From Dothistroma septosporum (taxonomy: Eukaryota; Ascomycota; Dothideomycetes; Mycosphaerellales; Mycosphaerellaceae): a stretch of DNA of 64,000 bases. This document shows, piece by piece, positions 32,336 through 41,878 of the stretch. A program made the translations under genes and the position numbers. Each line of letters begins with the position of its first letter. Within the stretch, counting starts at the first letter, position 1. The DNA lies in contig NBZP02000033.1 in NCBI GenBank assembly GCA_002236755.2, positions 2,046,262 to 2,110,261 on the forward strand, written 5' to 3'. The notes under the pieces were generated by a model. It was not told where the DNA came from. It ran no database searches and was given only the letters and a program-made list of their open reading frames with translations.

Positions 32336-32639
32336 TTACTCCCCCGTCGCGTTCTCCTCCTCGCTCGCAAGAATAGCTCTTGCCTCCTTAACCTCCCTCA
32401 TCCCTGATCCCGCTTCCTGATCCGCCAGATTCTTCAACGACTGAACCACACCAACCACGTTCGACATCGCAAGCACCGCATAGAACCATGCCACGTTCTC
32501 CTTCGTCGAAAGCACATTCATCTTCTCTACATGCGTTGAAGCCGTTCTATCCCTGACACCAGCCTCCTTCAAAGCTTCAATTGATGTCTACAGACAGTGC
32601 CACTCAGAACAAGTCCAGCCACAAGACAACACTAGGCAT
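32336..32639 (-). CDS. Small hypothetical membrane protein (N-terminal exon uncertain)
   Basis: A reverse frame ends at 32336 and reads KEAGVRDRTASTHVEK, MNVLSTKENVAWFYAVLAM, SNVVGVVQSLKNLADQEAG and ends EARAILASEEENATGE. One hydrophobic helix (WFYAVLAMSNVVGVV) could be a membrane segment. The frame begins after an acceptor-like CTGTAG at 32588. A tiny first exon from an ATG at 32639 (Met-Pro-Ser) with a 40-43 bp intron would keep frame, but the donor is weak and the intron short. Starting at the internal ATG (32521) would give 61 residues. No family is recognised. The composition is convincingly protein-like. Confidence 0.45.
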
Positions 32640-33074
32640 GCTTTCGACGACACTGGTTGCAGAAGCAGCAGGGGAAAGTTAGGAAGCCTGCTTAGCTTGG
32701 TAAATGCCTTGACGGCAGGAGGAACAGAAAAAGTGACGAGGGAACAGATATGTGAAAGGCACGCCTGAAAGACTTGTGACTCTCATACAAGCGCGATCGT
32801 ACAGCGAGGACTGTCACACTCGGCATCCTCTGCTCCATACGGTCGTCGTCGTCGGAGCTCTTTGCTTTTGTATTCGTTGGCTACAACGTGCTCGGCGTCT
32901 CTCCTGCTGTCAAACATGCGAGATTGGTACATCTCTAGCCCTGGCACGTGTCGGCTACCGTTGCAATGGCAGTTCTCGTTGACTCGAAGTCAGTGAGTTG
33001 ATCGTCTTGACGCGCCGGGCGCAACTTGGCCGATTGCGCGGATTCTGATTATACGGGGCCATGTCCGCCCGTAC
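32640..33074. other. Intergenic, no supported gene
   Basis: 435 bp upstream of the small membrane protein gene and downstream of IRC22. No feature recognised. Confidence 0.4.
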
Positions 33075-34113
33075 TTATGTCGCTCTGCTCTTCGGTCTGC
33101 CACTTCCAACTCTTTTAGCTTGCGGCCTTTGCAGGTGAGAAGCCGGGATCCAGCTCTCATCGTAGGTCTTGGAACCAGTAGTAACAGCGGGTCCGTCTGC
33201 GCCAACAACGGCAACCTGCTCTGATGGGTCGACTGGCTTGCTACCGCCAGATGATCGCTTCGCACGCTCGCCGCCCTTGCCGCCGCGCCTCTTCTGAGGG
33301 AAGAGCTGTGTGATCCAGACATTGTAAATGAAGTAGCAGGTTCCACCGAAGATGCCGGCGAGGAAGAGGTAGAGGAAGATGCTGTTGACAAATGTTAGCG
33401 GGAGCCAGCTCTCAAAAACTTCGGCACATACATTTGAGGGTCGAAAATCGAAGTTGGTGCCTCGACGATCGATACGCTTTCGGAGAAAACGGTCAAGGTG
33501 TACATGTTCTGGCCACGAGCGATGACAGTCTGAAGCTCCAGAGTGAGGTCCTGCGGCTGCATGACATTGGAGAAGGAGTATGTCAGAGTCTCCTTGGACT
33601 TTGGTGCAATGACAGTGCCGAACTTGGCGCCGGTCATGTTGCGAACAACTTGTGGTATTTCTGGCGCGCCGGGAGTGCCCAGAGGTGTCAACAGAGCACC
33701 GAGGGCGAGCAGAAGAGTGACCTCAGCCTCCTCGTTGTTCGCGATATGGAGCAGTGCCCGCGTAGGACGACCGTTGACCAGCTTCACACCAAAGATCTCG
33801 GCATCCGGGAACGAGACATTCACATCCACGTTCAGTGGCTTTGGATCGCTGCTTCCTGCTTTCCATGCTTTCGTCCCGCCTGACGCCAGGTAGTTCTGCA
33901 TGTCTTCCGCGTTGACATCGGCGACGTTAGGCTTCGCTGGATTCTGAGGAGTATCGTTGATGTCTTCGACCTGCGATGAAATGTGTCAGGGCCGATCGAT
34001 GAGAAGAACGTTCCGATTCGCTCGTGTACCTGGATGTCCGCAGCATCTTGTGCTAGGACGTTCAGTGAACCGAATGCTACAGCCGCGAGGGCCGCAAGCT
34101 TGAAGGAGACCAT
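33075..34113 (-). CDS. IRC22: IRC22 / translocon-associated protein alpha (SSR1-like)
   Basis: Exons 34113-34030, 33970-33432 and 33381-33075 encode 309 residues. MVSFKLAALAAVAFGSLNVLA is a signal peptide. The lumenal part has the TRAP-alpha beta-sandwich pattern (NGRPTRALLHIANNEEAEVT, SFSNVMQPQDLTLELQTVIA). One membrane helix, IIFLYLFLAGIFGGTCYFIY, is formed across the last 50-bp intron. The cytosolic tail is basic (FPQKRRGGKGGERAKR). TRAP assists insertion of nascent chains at the Sec61 channel. The yeast name Irc22 comes from a recombination-centre screen and may mislead. All introns are GT-AG. An octamer repeat lies just upstream of the start. Confidence 0.9.
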
Positions 34114-34578
34114 GATGTGCAAGTGTGGTGAACGTGTAATGACCGCGTCGACGAGACGACAAGACAACAAGACGACAAGACAACAAGACAACGAAAGCTC
34201 AATGCGTTCGAAGGAGTGGCATAGCTGTCATGTCGTTTCGTTTCCCGCGGCCGAATTGTGGAAAGTGGCAGGGGTCTTGCTTCACGCATTGCCCGGACAT
34301 CTCGTAAGCCGAGAACAACTGGCACCGCATCTTTTCTCGTTCTGTATCTGTACGTACACACGATCTACTGGACATCATTGCAGCATGACCATGGCATCGT
34401 GGCAGGCTGGCGAAGGGGAGAGACCGTGACTGCTTGGGTGTACGGCGATGTCTCGAGGCTCTGATGCCCTCATGAGCCGCGTCTCTGCTTCCGCTTCGCG
34501 CTTCACTCCATGCATGTGTCGTTCTGGCCTGTGCGGCTGCAGCGCAAACACCGTCTGCATCTGCATTCACCACGGCAC
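34114..34578. other. Intergenic upstream of IRC22
   Basis: Contains the IRC22 promoter, the octamer repeat at 34155-34194 and the leader of the Cys-rich orphan. A 205-codon reverse frame (34199-34816) overlaps the orphan antisense and shows no motif. Confidence 0.4.
34155..34194. repeat. Tandem octamer repeat (GACAACAA)5
   Basis: Five 8-bp units alternating GACGACAA and GACAACAA, the last slightly degenerate. It starts about 40 bp upstream of the IRC22 start codon, so it is probably in its leader or core promoter. Confidence 0.9.
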
Positions 34579-35055
34579 ATGTCGCATCGGGGCACTCCGA
34601 TCGAATGCTACTGTGGCCGGTCGGCCCGTGACGATGGCAGCTCTGCATGGCGTACGCGCTTTGGAGCCGTTCCGTTGACAGCTCCAGGCCCAGCTTCTCT
34701 ACAGCCTCGCTCGCCTCCCCGGCGTTCAGACCCGAGCGGCTTGAAGTGTACAGTCTGTACGCTGGTCGTCGAATCACAGCCCGGCATCGAATGCAATGTC
34801 TTTGGATGCCAGGCACCGTGAATGAGCGGAAGCGAGATTCGGAAGACTACAAAGACGCCATCATGCCACAGGCAAACAAACCTTGCCGGAGAATACTTCA
34901 CTACTGGATCTTTCATCGCACATTTGGGGTGTTACCACGGCACGTCTCCCTGCGGTGCAGGTCTGCGGTGCAGGGCACAAGGAAGACAGTTCCGAGAAGG
35001 TCTTTGCCAAGACTGCGCAATGAGTCGTCGTTTTGATAAGTTCGACAGCAAGTAG
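34579..35055 (+). CDS. Small Cys-rich orphan protein
   Basis: The forward frame has a TGA at 34819, but it lies inside a canonical intron (34818-34871, gtgaat...ccacag, 54 bp) that restores the same frame. Joined exons 34579-34817 and 34872-35055 encode 140 residues. An ATG at 34510 would extend the N-terminus. Cysteines come in close pairs: ECYCGR, KCTVCTL, ECNVFGC, then LGCYHGTSPCGAGLRC and REGLCQDC. The spacing suggests zinc binding rather than disulphides, and no signal peptide is seen at either start. No family is recognised. It is convergent with RCM1, with only 11 bp between stop codons. A 205-codon antisense frame competes but has no motif. Confidence 0.45.
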
Positions 35056-35066
35056 CACATTCAGAG

Positions 35067-36814
35067 TCAAGTCTCATTGTCACTGAGTCCGTTCCAGTCC
35101 GCCTCGTCATGCACTCTTTCCTCCACAGCAATCGCCTCGTCACGACCTTGATCAGAGTCGTTTAGATCGATGGCCCGAATGAAGTTATCGTCTCTCACGA
35201 ACGCAGCTACGAAGAAGCCCATGGTGCCATCCTCGCCTCCTTTGTCGCATCGTATGCATGCATCTGCCATCACCGGCGCATTGACGTGGTTAGTATCCGT
35301 GCCACTTGACTGTAGCTGGGCCATGGCCTTTTCTACGATGTCAGTATGTCCGCGTTTGTGCCATCGCTTCATCCCGTCAACCTGCTCTTGTCGTCTCAGA
35401 ATAGTCCAACCACGTTCTGCTGCGATTCTTGACGCCAGTGCCTTCACGACGACGTCTTCATTCTCCGTGGCATATATAGAGCACGTCGAGTACGTGATGC
35501 GCTTGGCTGCCGGAAATGACATTGCATGGAGCACAATATGGAGCTGGAAAGTGGAGAGTTTGTCAAGTCTCGCTTTCAGCTTTGCTTCGTCATCGGCTGC
35601 GAGATCTGTCGGAGTCTCTTCTTCAATGATATCTTGGGTCTCAGGCTCAGGCTCGGGCTGCTTCGGTGTCGCTGGCTGCTGACTTGCACGCTTCCGCTTC
35701 TTGGACCTCGAGGTTGGCTCGTCGCTTGTGAGGGTTGGTAGACGGACCGTGACGGTGGCTTCATCTCGTCCAAATATACCGCTGCCAGAGCAACTTGGAT
35801 CAAGCAACAGTGAAACGACATTTGCGAATTCTTTAGAGGCTGGCTTCAGTTTGAGAAAGTCCTGCTTTGGCTTGATGGAGATGGCTTTGTCGCCACCAGC
35901 CAGCTTGACCATCTTTTCCAGGGTCTTAGATCGCTCTGCGTCTTTCTCACATGCAATCACACGAAAAGAAGATCCAGTCAGGAGTGCTGCGGCATGCGTA
36001 GTCTTATTTCCGGGAGCTGCGCATGCATCAATCACATCGCCTTCGCCAGGCTTTGGATCGAGCAGACAAGCAGGAAAGCATGATGCCTTCTCCTGTATGA
36101 TCAATCTGCCGGTTTTGTACGATCTCAGGGTCGTCGGATTTTCCGGCCCAGCAATGGCGATCAAGTCCGGTATGTGGTCGTCGACAAATAGTAGTCGACT
36201 CTGCTTGGCAGCATTGGTGATATCTTGCAAAGACTCGACCTTGGTGTAATTTGCAAAGGAGGACGATAGCTCTTTATCTAAAGTCGTTTTGAGGGCATTG
36301 ATTCGAAGCCATCGTGGATGCCGGCTTGAGGATGATCCGTTGGTAGTGCTTTGCTGGTCGGTACTGGCCTGTGAATTGATCTGATCCCGCAGAGCATCGA
36401 GCGAAGCGCACCCACGCCGGAGCCTTGCTTTCGTAAGCTCGGCAGACAGGCGCACCTTGTGGCGGCTTACAGATGTGTTCAAGCCATGGGTGGCGGGTAA
36501 TGCAATGCCCTTCTTACTGAGGAAGAGGTCGTGGGTGAGCAATAAGGCCAGAGTCGGAGAAAGCTGCCTTGACGTTAGCCACCGCGGCTGGCCCGATACT
36601 GGCACAAGCTTACAGGCTTTTCGACCTTCAATATGCCACTCCTCTCGATGGCTTCCGAGAGTACTTGGCTCCATTTCGCGCCTTCGACTGTCAAGGCATA
36701 GAGTGCCTTCGCATTACTCTTCCAAGTCTTGTTGCCGAATACAATAGACTTCAACGAGCCACGCTCCTTTTGCGCCTTATCGAGAATTTGGGCGGCCTCG
36801 TGATAAAGCGACAT
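35067..36814 (-). CDS. RCM1: rRNA m5C methyltransferase RCM1 (NSUN5-type)
   Basis: Exons 36814-36614 and 36563-35067 encode 565 residues. The N-terminus SLYHEAAQILDKAQKERGSL is typical of the Rcm1/NSUN5 group. Methyltransferase motifs follow: SAM-binding DACAAPGNKTTHAA (motif I), LLDPSCSGSGIFGRDE (motif IV, with Ser before the Cys), and ITYSTCSIYATENED with the catalytic TC (motif VI). Between motifs IV and VI lies a low-complexity insert rich in Glu, Pro and Lys (about 110 residues), longer than in yeast. Yeast Rcm1 methylates C2278 of 25S rRNA. The single 50-bp intron is GT-AG. It ends almost against the Cys-rich orphan. Confidence 0.92.
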
Positions 36815-37468
36815 TCTTGGCTCCTTTTGCGATATCGGAAAATGTTCTCGAGATTATTATGGTCAGCTGTTTCTTACAGTACACCGTAGTGCTAGAATTG
36901 GCTGGAACACGACTGAGATATATCACGTGTACGTGTAGCTGTAGCACGCTTCGGCTGGCGGCTGATGTCCTCTGAAGTAATCATGTCTCGCGCACCTTCT
37001 ACTTTCCAACATCACCTCCGACCTCCCGTCGCGTTTGACCAAAACCCACCAACCGATGGAACCAGATGGATGGGAGCGACAATTCTCGTCACGCTGGCGA
37101 ATTGCACTCGTCAATCACTTTGTGCAGGACGATCTTCATGGAGTAGCATACCCGCCGCCAGCGACTGTGGGCGAGAGCCGGAAGATTAATCCGATGACAA
37201 CGGTCCAGGCGGCACACTAAGAGCGGACGCTGACTCCGGAGATGACGAGCGCAGAGCAGTACATGGGCTGGGCGCTTCAGTGGACACGATTGAGTCGTCA
37301 GAGCGGTTTCACGATACGGCCCGACAACACAGGGTCGACGATGGATGGCTTGGGCGATATTGTAAATGAAAAGCCTGCGCGAAGGCGCCATAGTGATGCT
37401 GCGGCAGCTAGGTTAAATCAAGCAGATTCAGCAACACAGGTGCCTTGTGATCCCTCAGTCGAACGCTC
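36815..37468. other. Intergenic with a coding-like fragment
   Basis: No gene is supported. A forward frame at 37035-37345 reads DGWERQFSSRWRIALVNHFV, GVAYPPPATVGESRKINP, a TAA, then EQYMGWALQWTRLSRQSGF. The 52-bp GT-AG option that removes the stop loses the second frame. It could be another decayed gene or chance. Confidence 0.35.
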
Positions 37469-38566
37469 TCAGGAAGACGAGTTCGGCACAATTGCATCTC
37501 TCGCAGGAAACATGTCTCCGCCTCTCCGCCAATTGTTCAACAAGACTGTCATCTCGGTCCGGATGTCTTCGCACACAGCGTCCACTTTGATATCGTTCCT
37601 ATCGTATCCGAATGGATCCTCGAGTTGTGCGCCAATGGCGTCAATACCGTACAGCGTGAAGGCCACAAAGGCAACAAGTGGTATACACCACCATCCCATT
37701 TCTGCGACCAGCGCGAAAGGTAGGACACAGCAGAAGAGTGCCAGAACCTGCCGCATGTGAATGAGGTATGCCACGGGTAGTGGAGTGAGATGGATCGTCT
37801 CCATGTTTCCATAAGCAGCTACCAGTGTGTTCAGCTGCACCGTTAACTGCGAGGCTTGAGGTGAATGGAACCATCCTCTGTCATGTCCACGCTTGATGTA
37901 GCCTTCGATCTGAATCGAGAGCTGTAGCAGTAGTCCCAGACCCGCTTCCTCATATCCTCGCGTACCTACGGGTAGCAGCTCATCATACTCCGGCTTGAAC
38001 ACCGACACAGACTGTCTCCTCGCCCGATCAAACTCCGTCCGTGGAAGCAGAATCGGCAGCGACTGTCCCCACTCCGCTCTCAGATGATTCTTCGCCGCAT
38101 AAATCAACGCCAACAACATTCTCACAGTCCTCTCCGTATCCGCTCTCTCCGCCTCCGTCGGCGGTGGTCCACGGTAATTATAGCCACAGGCCAAGAAGCT
38201 CCTCGTCAAATTCCTGATATTCGTAGAAATCGTGGTGAAAAGCTGGTTCCCTTGCCAGAACCGATCGTAGGAAGTACTATTCCGAAACACCAATATCAGG
38301 CCAACGACTATGGATAAGCTGGGTATGACGGAGGAAGGAATGCTGAGGTGTCCTTCTCTCTTGGAGTCCCAGTAGCAGATTGCGGTGGCGAAGGCGCCGT
38401 GGAGGAACACGGGGATGGCGATGTCGACGTGGATGGCGCCTTTGATGAAGCGGAGAACTAAGGGCCAGCGACGAGGTTTCTTGCGGGTGCTGTGGTAGGA
38501 CGGGAAAGTTGGTGAGCGTTCTGTGAAAGAAGGTCGAGGTCTGCGGGGGCCGTTGGCCAGAGGCAT
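37469..38566 (-). CDS. Bestrophin-like (UPF0187) membrane protein
   Basis: A single exon gives 365 residues from MPLANGPRRPRPS. The first Met was chosen because upstream codons lack an ATG. After a basic N-terminus there are membrane segments IAIPVFLHGAFATAICYW and SVIPSLSIVVGLILVFRNST, followed by the family signature SYDRFWQGNQLFTT. A second pair lies at about residues 270-310 (VLALFCCVLPFALVAEMGWW, IPLVAFVAFTLYGIDAIG), followed by AQLEDPFGYDRNDIKVD, which is the conserved acidic end of the bestrophin/UPF0187 domain. Members form pentameric chloride channels in animals, plants and bacteria. A chloride or anion channel role here is inferred from family only. No introns are needed. Confidence 0.88.
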   Translation of the reverse strand: MPLANGPRRPRPSFTERSPTFPSYHSTRKKPRRWPLVLRFIKGAIHVDIAIPVFLHGAFATAICYWDSKREGHLSIPSSVIPSLSIVVGLILVFRNSTSYDRFWQGNQLFTTISTNIRNLTRSFLACGYNYRGPPPTEAERADTERTVRMLLALIYAAKNHLRAEWGQSLPILLPRTEFDRARRQSVSVFKPEYDELLPVGTRGYEEAGLGLLLQLSIQIEGYIKRGHDRGWFHSPQASQLTVQLNTLVAAYGNMETIHLTPLPVAYLIHMRQVLALFCCVLPFALVAEMGWWCIPLVAFVAFTLYGIDAIGAQLEDPFGYDRNDIKVDAVCEDIRTEMTVLLNNWRRGGDMFPARDAIVPNSSS

Positions 38567-39033
38567 TGCTGTGTTTGATGCTGTTCCTTGTGATCCGATA
38601 TATTCCAAGAGGGGATGAGGGCTTTCAGTATTTCTTTTCTGATGCTTCTATTATGCGCTGCAAGTTTCACAAACACCGCCGTGTGCGTTGTGCACTACAT
38701 GTAGAGAAAGAGCATGAAGACGTCTAGCTGCGTTGGCGTATGTAATGGTGGTGGTTGTAGGAGAAGCTGGCGTCTGGAGTATTGACTGCATGCCCCGTCC
38801 GCCAAAGGTCCTCGTCTTGAGACTTTGATCGCGGCATGTTGAGCTGTCCACGTTTGAAGATGGCGCGCCGCTGGTCAAGGCCACGACAGATCCTTGTCCT
38901 TCGAGATGCCAATCGCTCGGCACCCGCTTCAATGTTCTTCCATCCCCTGGATCACGTGCAGGGCGTGCAAAGACATACATCTAGAAGAGGCACGATCATA
39001 CTGCACAAGTGTACTCAAGGCGACAGAACCACT
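38567..39033. other. Intergenic, no supported gene
   Basis: 467 bp holding the bestrophin-like promoter and the mL38 3' end. No motif-bearing frame. Confidence 0.4.
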
Positions 39034-40416
39034 CTATCTGTATCTCTCCTCCTTCAGCCTCTTGTATGGTAGAGGCTCGATGCGCTTCCTCTTGAACTCC
39101 ACATCCCATCCAACGATACCAGCACGACGCATGACTTCTGCCGTGCCCTCATCCCACTGCGTTCGGAACAGATCCACACCAACAGGCACCAGACGATACG
39201 CGTCGACCAGGCTGCGAAGAATAAAGTTCTCGCGCGTGTAGTGCTTTTTATTGGCCTTGACCTGACGTTCCGACTGCGACTTGGCTCCTGGCAGATCAAT
39301 GACTTTTGATGGCGCCACTTCGCCCGACCCGGCTGCGACTTCCTCAGCTGGTGGCTGCTCGAGCAACCAGATGCTCAGTCTCTGGTAGGGCGCTCCTTTC
39401 TGCGCATAAGCGGGGAGCCATGGAAGCACCACTTGCGTATTCTGGTCCAGGCTTCCAAGACGGATCACGCCGTTGGTGGGAGAAACAGGAACGTTGCATG
39501 CGAGGAAGTGGCATCGGTAGTCGAAGCCATCCTTCTCCACATTAGGCACATCCGAGTTGATGACTGCGATGGTGTAAAGCTTCTCGCCTTTGTCGAATTT
39601 GCGAACCTGTAGCTGTGGGGCTGTCTCCGATATCCGCGAGTCCACAAAGTCACCGTGTTGAACCAGACGTCTTCGATAGGTGCTTCCTGGAGCTGGGAAG
39701 GAGAGAATAGTCTCCACTGTTGGATCGATTTTCGGTAGTACATCTGGTGTGACAGTCATCTGATCGATGCGCTGCATGAGCACCGTCCGCTTGTACGACC
39801 TCCAGTCCTTGTCAGCAAGATATCTGTAGATGGGCTTGCTCATATCGGCTGCGATCTCAAGTCAGCATTTGGTCTCGCACATTGGACGGGACGTTCTCTC
39901 ACCTTGTCCATCCTCGAACTTCTTCTTCACAATTGGATCATTGATGTCTGCCAGAATCTTGAGCTCTTCGAGATGATGCCTCATGCTGCGTAGTTGGTGC
40001 TCCTTCTTCGCCTGCTCCGTCTCATCCACGACCACGTTGTCACTGAGCCTCGCTATCCGCTCCCTCATCACGCGAATTTGTTCCAACTTCTCATGGCGGT
40101 CTTCCTGCAGGATGTTCCGTGCTTCCTGGAAACATTGGTATGGAAGTTCGACGAAGGGGATGTTCGGGCTGGACAGCATGGCTGCTCTTCTTCGTCGCGA
40201 TCCAACAGGCATTTTGTTCTGGTCGCGCATGAGCCTCCTCTCCTGCTTCGGGGTTGTTACATTGAAAGGATCGAGAGTTGGCCTTGTCGATTGCTGTACT
40301 TCTGCATCGTATTGTGCCGCGGAAGAGGAGAGGGTCCTAATGGGAAGGGAGATTCTCTCGTGTCGCGCGCATCGTAGACATCGTGCCAAAGGCCTGACGC
40401 TTCGTTCGAGTGCCAT
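39034..40416 (-). CDS. MRPL35: Mitochondrial ribosomal protein mL38 (yeast MRPL35)
   Basis: Exons 40416-39903 and 39848-39034 encode 442 residues. The start MALERSVRPLARCLRCARHE is Arg-rich without acidic residues, a good matrix-targeting presequence. The C-terminal half is PEBP-like: VILPWLP-type features appear as TQVVLPWLPAYAQKGAPYQR, with CHFLACNVPVSPTNGVI and HYTRENFILRSLVDAYRLVP. This is the fold of mL38 in the large mitochondrial subunit. The middle is a coiled-coil-like charged helix (EKLEQIRVMRERIARL). The 54-bp intron is GT-AG. Its start codon is only 155 bp from that of uL4m on the other strand. Confidence 0.92.
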
Positions 40417-40571
40417 GCTGAGTGGTATGCAATGGGTTTCAGCGGCAAAGTGGTGTTTCGAGCAGGGAGATGAAGACGGTCCCGAGCTCAACTTTCTTGC
40501 GGCGAAAGCGGGAGTCGCGTCTTCCACCACGAGAACATCGAACTTCACCAGAAATACACCGACACAGCGCA
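40417..40571. promoter_or_regulatory. Bidirectional promoter of two mitoribosomal protein genes
   Basis: 155 bp separate the start codons of mL38 (reverse) and uL4m (forward), so both promoters must overlap. No TATA box or repeat stands out. Confidence 0.7.
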
Positions 40572-41600
40572 ATGGCATCGAAACGAGCAGCAGTACCCGC
40601 GAAGCACCTCTTCAATGGATTTCGCGCCTGTGGACAACCAGCGCGACAGTTTCCGCCACGCCTCACGCGATCAATGGCCACGGAAGCACCTCTGCCAGGA
40701 GCAATATCCTCAAAGACTTACAATGAAGCCACCCTCAACTCAGCGCCTACTCAAACCATACTAGAAGGCAGAGTCGCGGTACCGCCGTCGACGCCTTCTC
40801 ATGGTATGACGATACAGCATTCCGACAACAGCGCACCACGAAATCCATTCTTCAAACCAGTACAATGCACTCTTTACCACTTCCCATCATTGGAGCCAGT
40901 AGGCTTCGCCAGCTATCCACCCTCCCATCTCAGTCTTCCACTACGTAAAGATATCCTCCACAAGGCTGTCGTCTACGAAGGCGATGCTACGCGTCAAGGT
41001 TCTGCCAACACGAAATGGCGCAGCGAAGTACATGGCAGTAACAAGAAGACTCGGCCTCAAAAGGGCACAGGCAGCGCTCGTTTGGGTGACAAGAAGTCTC
41101 CTATGCTACGAGGAGGTGGAGTAGCATTCGGTCCCAAGCCGAGAGACTTCAGCACGGAGCTACCGAGAAAGATTTACGATCTCGCGTGGAGGACAGCGTT
41201 GAGCTACAGGTACAGGATGGGAGACTTAATTGTGACGGACAGTGAGATCGATGTGCCGGGCGTGAGCGAGAGCAGTTTGGAGAGATATGTCAGGGATGTA
41301 TTGAAGTGGAATGGACTTGGGAGAGAAGGAAGTAAGACATTGTTTGTGACGGACAACAGGAGGGAAGGACTTTTCAGCGCGCTTGAGGGCAATAACATGC
41401 ACAGACACGCAAGAGCTTTGGAGGTGGAATGGGTGGATGTGAAGGATCTGCTGGAGACTGGCAGAGTTGTGGTGGAGAGGACTGCGTTGGAGGCTCTGTT
41501 TGAAGAGCACGAGAGTGACCTGGGACCAAGGCAGAGACTTGGCGCCTGGGACTTTCTCACGTCTGAGCAGACTGGCATACAAGCGGAGTCTGTGGTGTAG
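40572..41600 (+). CDS. Mitochondrial ribosomal protein uL4m (yeast YML6)
   Basis: A single exon gives 342 residues from MASKRAAVPAKHLFNGFRAC, a basic presequence. In-frame sequence upstream belongs to the shared promoter. The uL4 domain shows PLRKDILHKAVVYEGDATRQ, then WRSEVHGSNKKTRPQKGTGS, ARLGDKKSPMLRGGGVAFGP and RDFSTELPRKIYDLAWRTAL. These are the loop that lines the exit tunnel and the conserved core. The C-terminus continues with family sequence SKTLFVTDNRREGLFSALEG. It acts in the large mitochondrial subunit with its divergent neighbour mL38. No intron is needed. Confidence 0.92.
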   Translation: MASKRAAVPAKHLFNGFRACGQPARQFPPRLTRSMATEAPLPGAISSKTYNEATLNSAPTQTILEGRVAVPPSTPSHGMTIQHSDNSAPRNPFFKPVQCTLYHFPSLEPVGFASYPPSHLSLPLRKDILHKAVVYEGDATRQGSANTKWRSEVHGSNKKTRPQKGTGSARLGDKKSPMLRGGGVAFGPKPRDFSTELPRKIYDLAWRTALSYRYRMGDLIVTDSEIDVPGVSESSLERYVRDVLKWNGLGREGSKTLFVTDNRREGLFSALEGNNMHRHARALEVEWVDVKDLLETGRVVVERTALEALFEEHESDLGPRQRLGAWDFLTSEQTGIQAESVV

Positions 41601-41878
41601 TGCGATTTATCGAGGAACGAAGCGGCAACGTCGCTATGTACAGCATTTCCACATCCTTGGTAACAAATTGATCGATGAAGTACTGATTCGCCCGAATCGG
41701 CACATGGACTTTGCCTGCCAACATTCCTCATGCCCTCTGGCCCAAGCATTGGACCAGATCAGAAGACTATATAAGGTGGTGTGGCTTCGGGCGGCATGCG
41801 CACTTCATGATTCATAGCAATGAGCCTTTGTTGACGCCGTCTGGCACATCGTACCTACATGATCATACACATCGTATC

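Noticed and set aside
34199..34816. 205-codon reverse frame upstream of IRC22
   Set aside because: Antisense to the Cys-rich orphan, with no motif, no signal peptide and random-looking composition.
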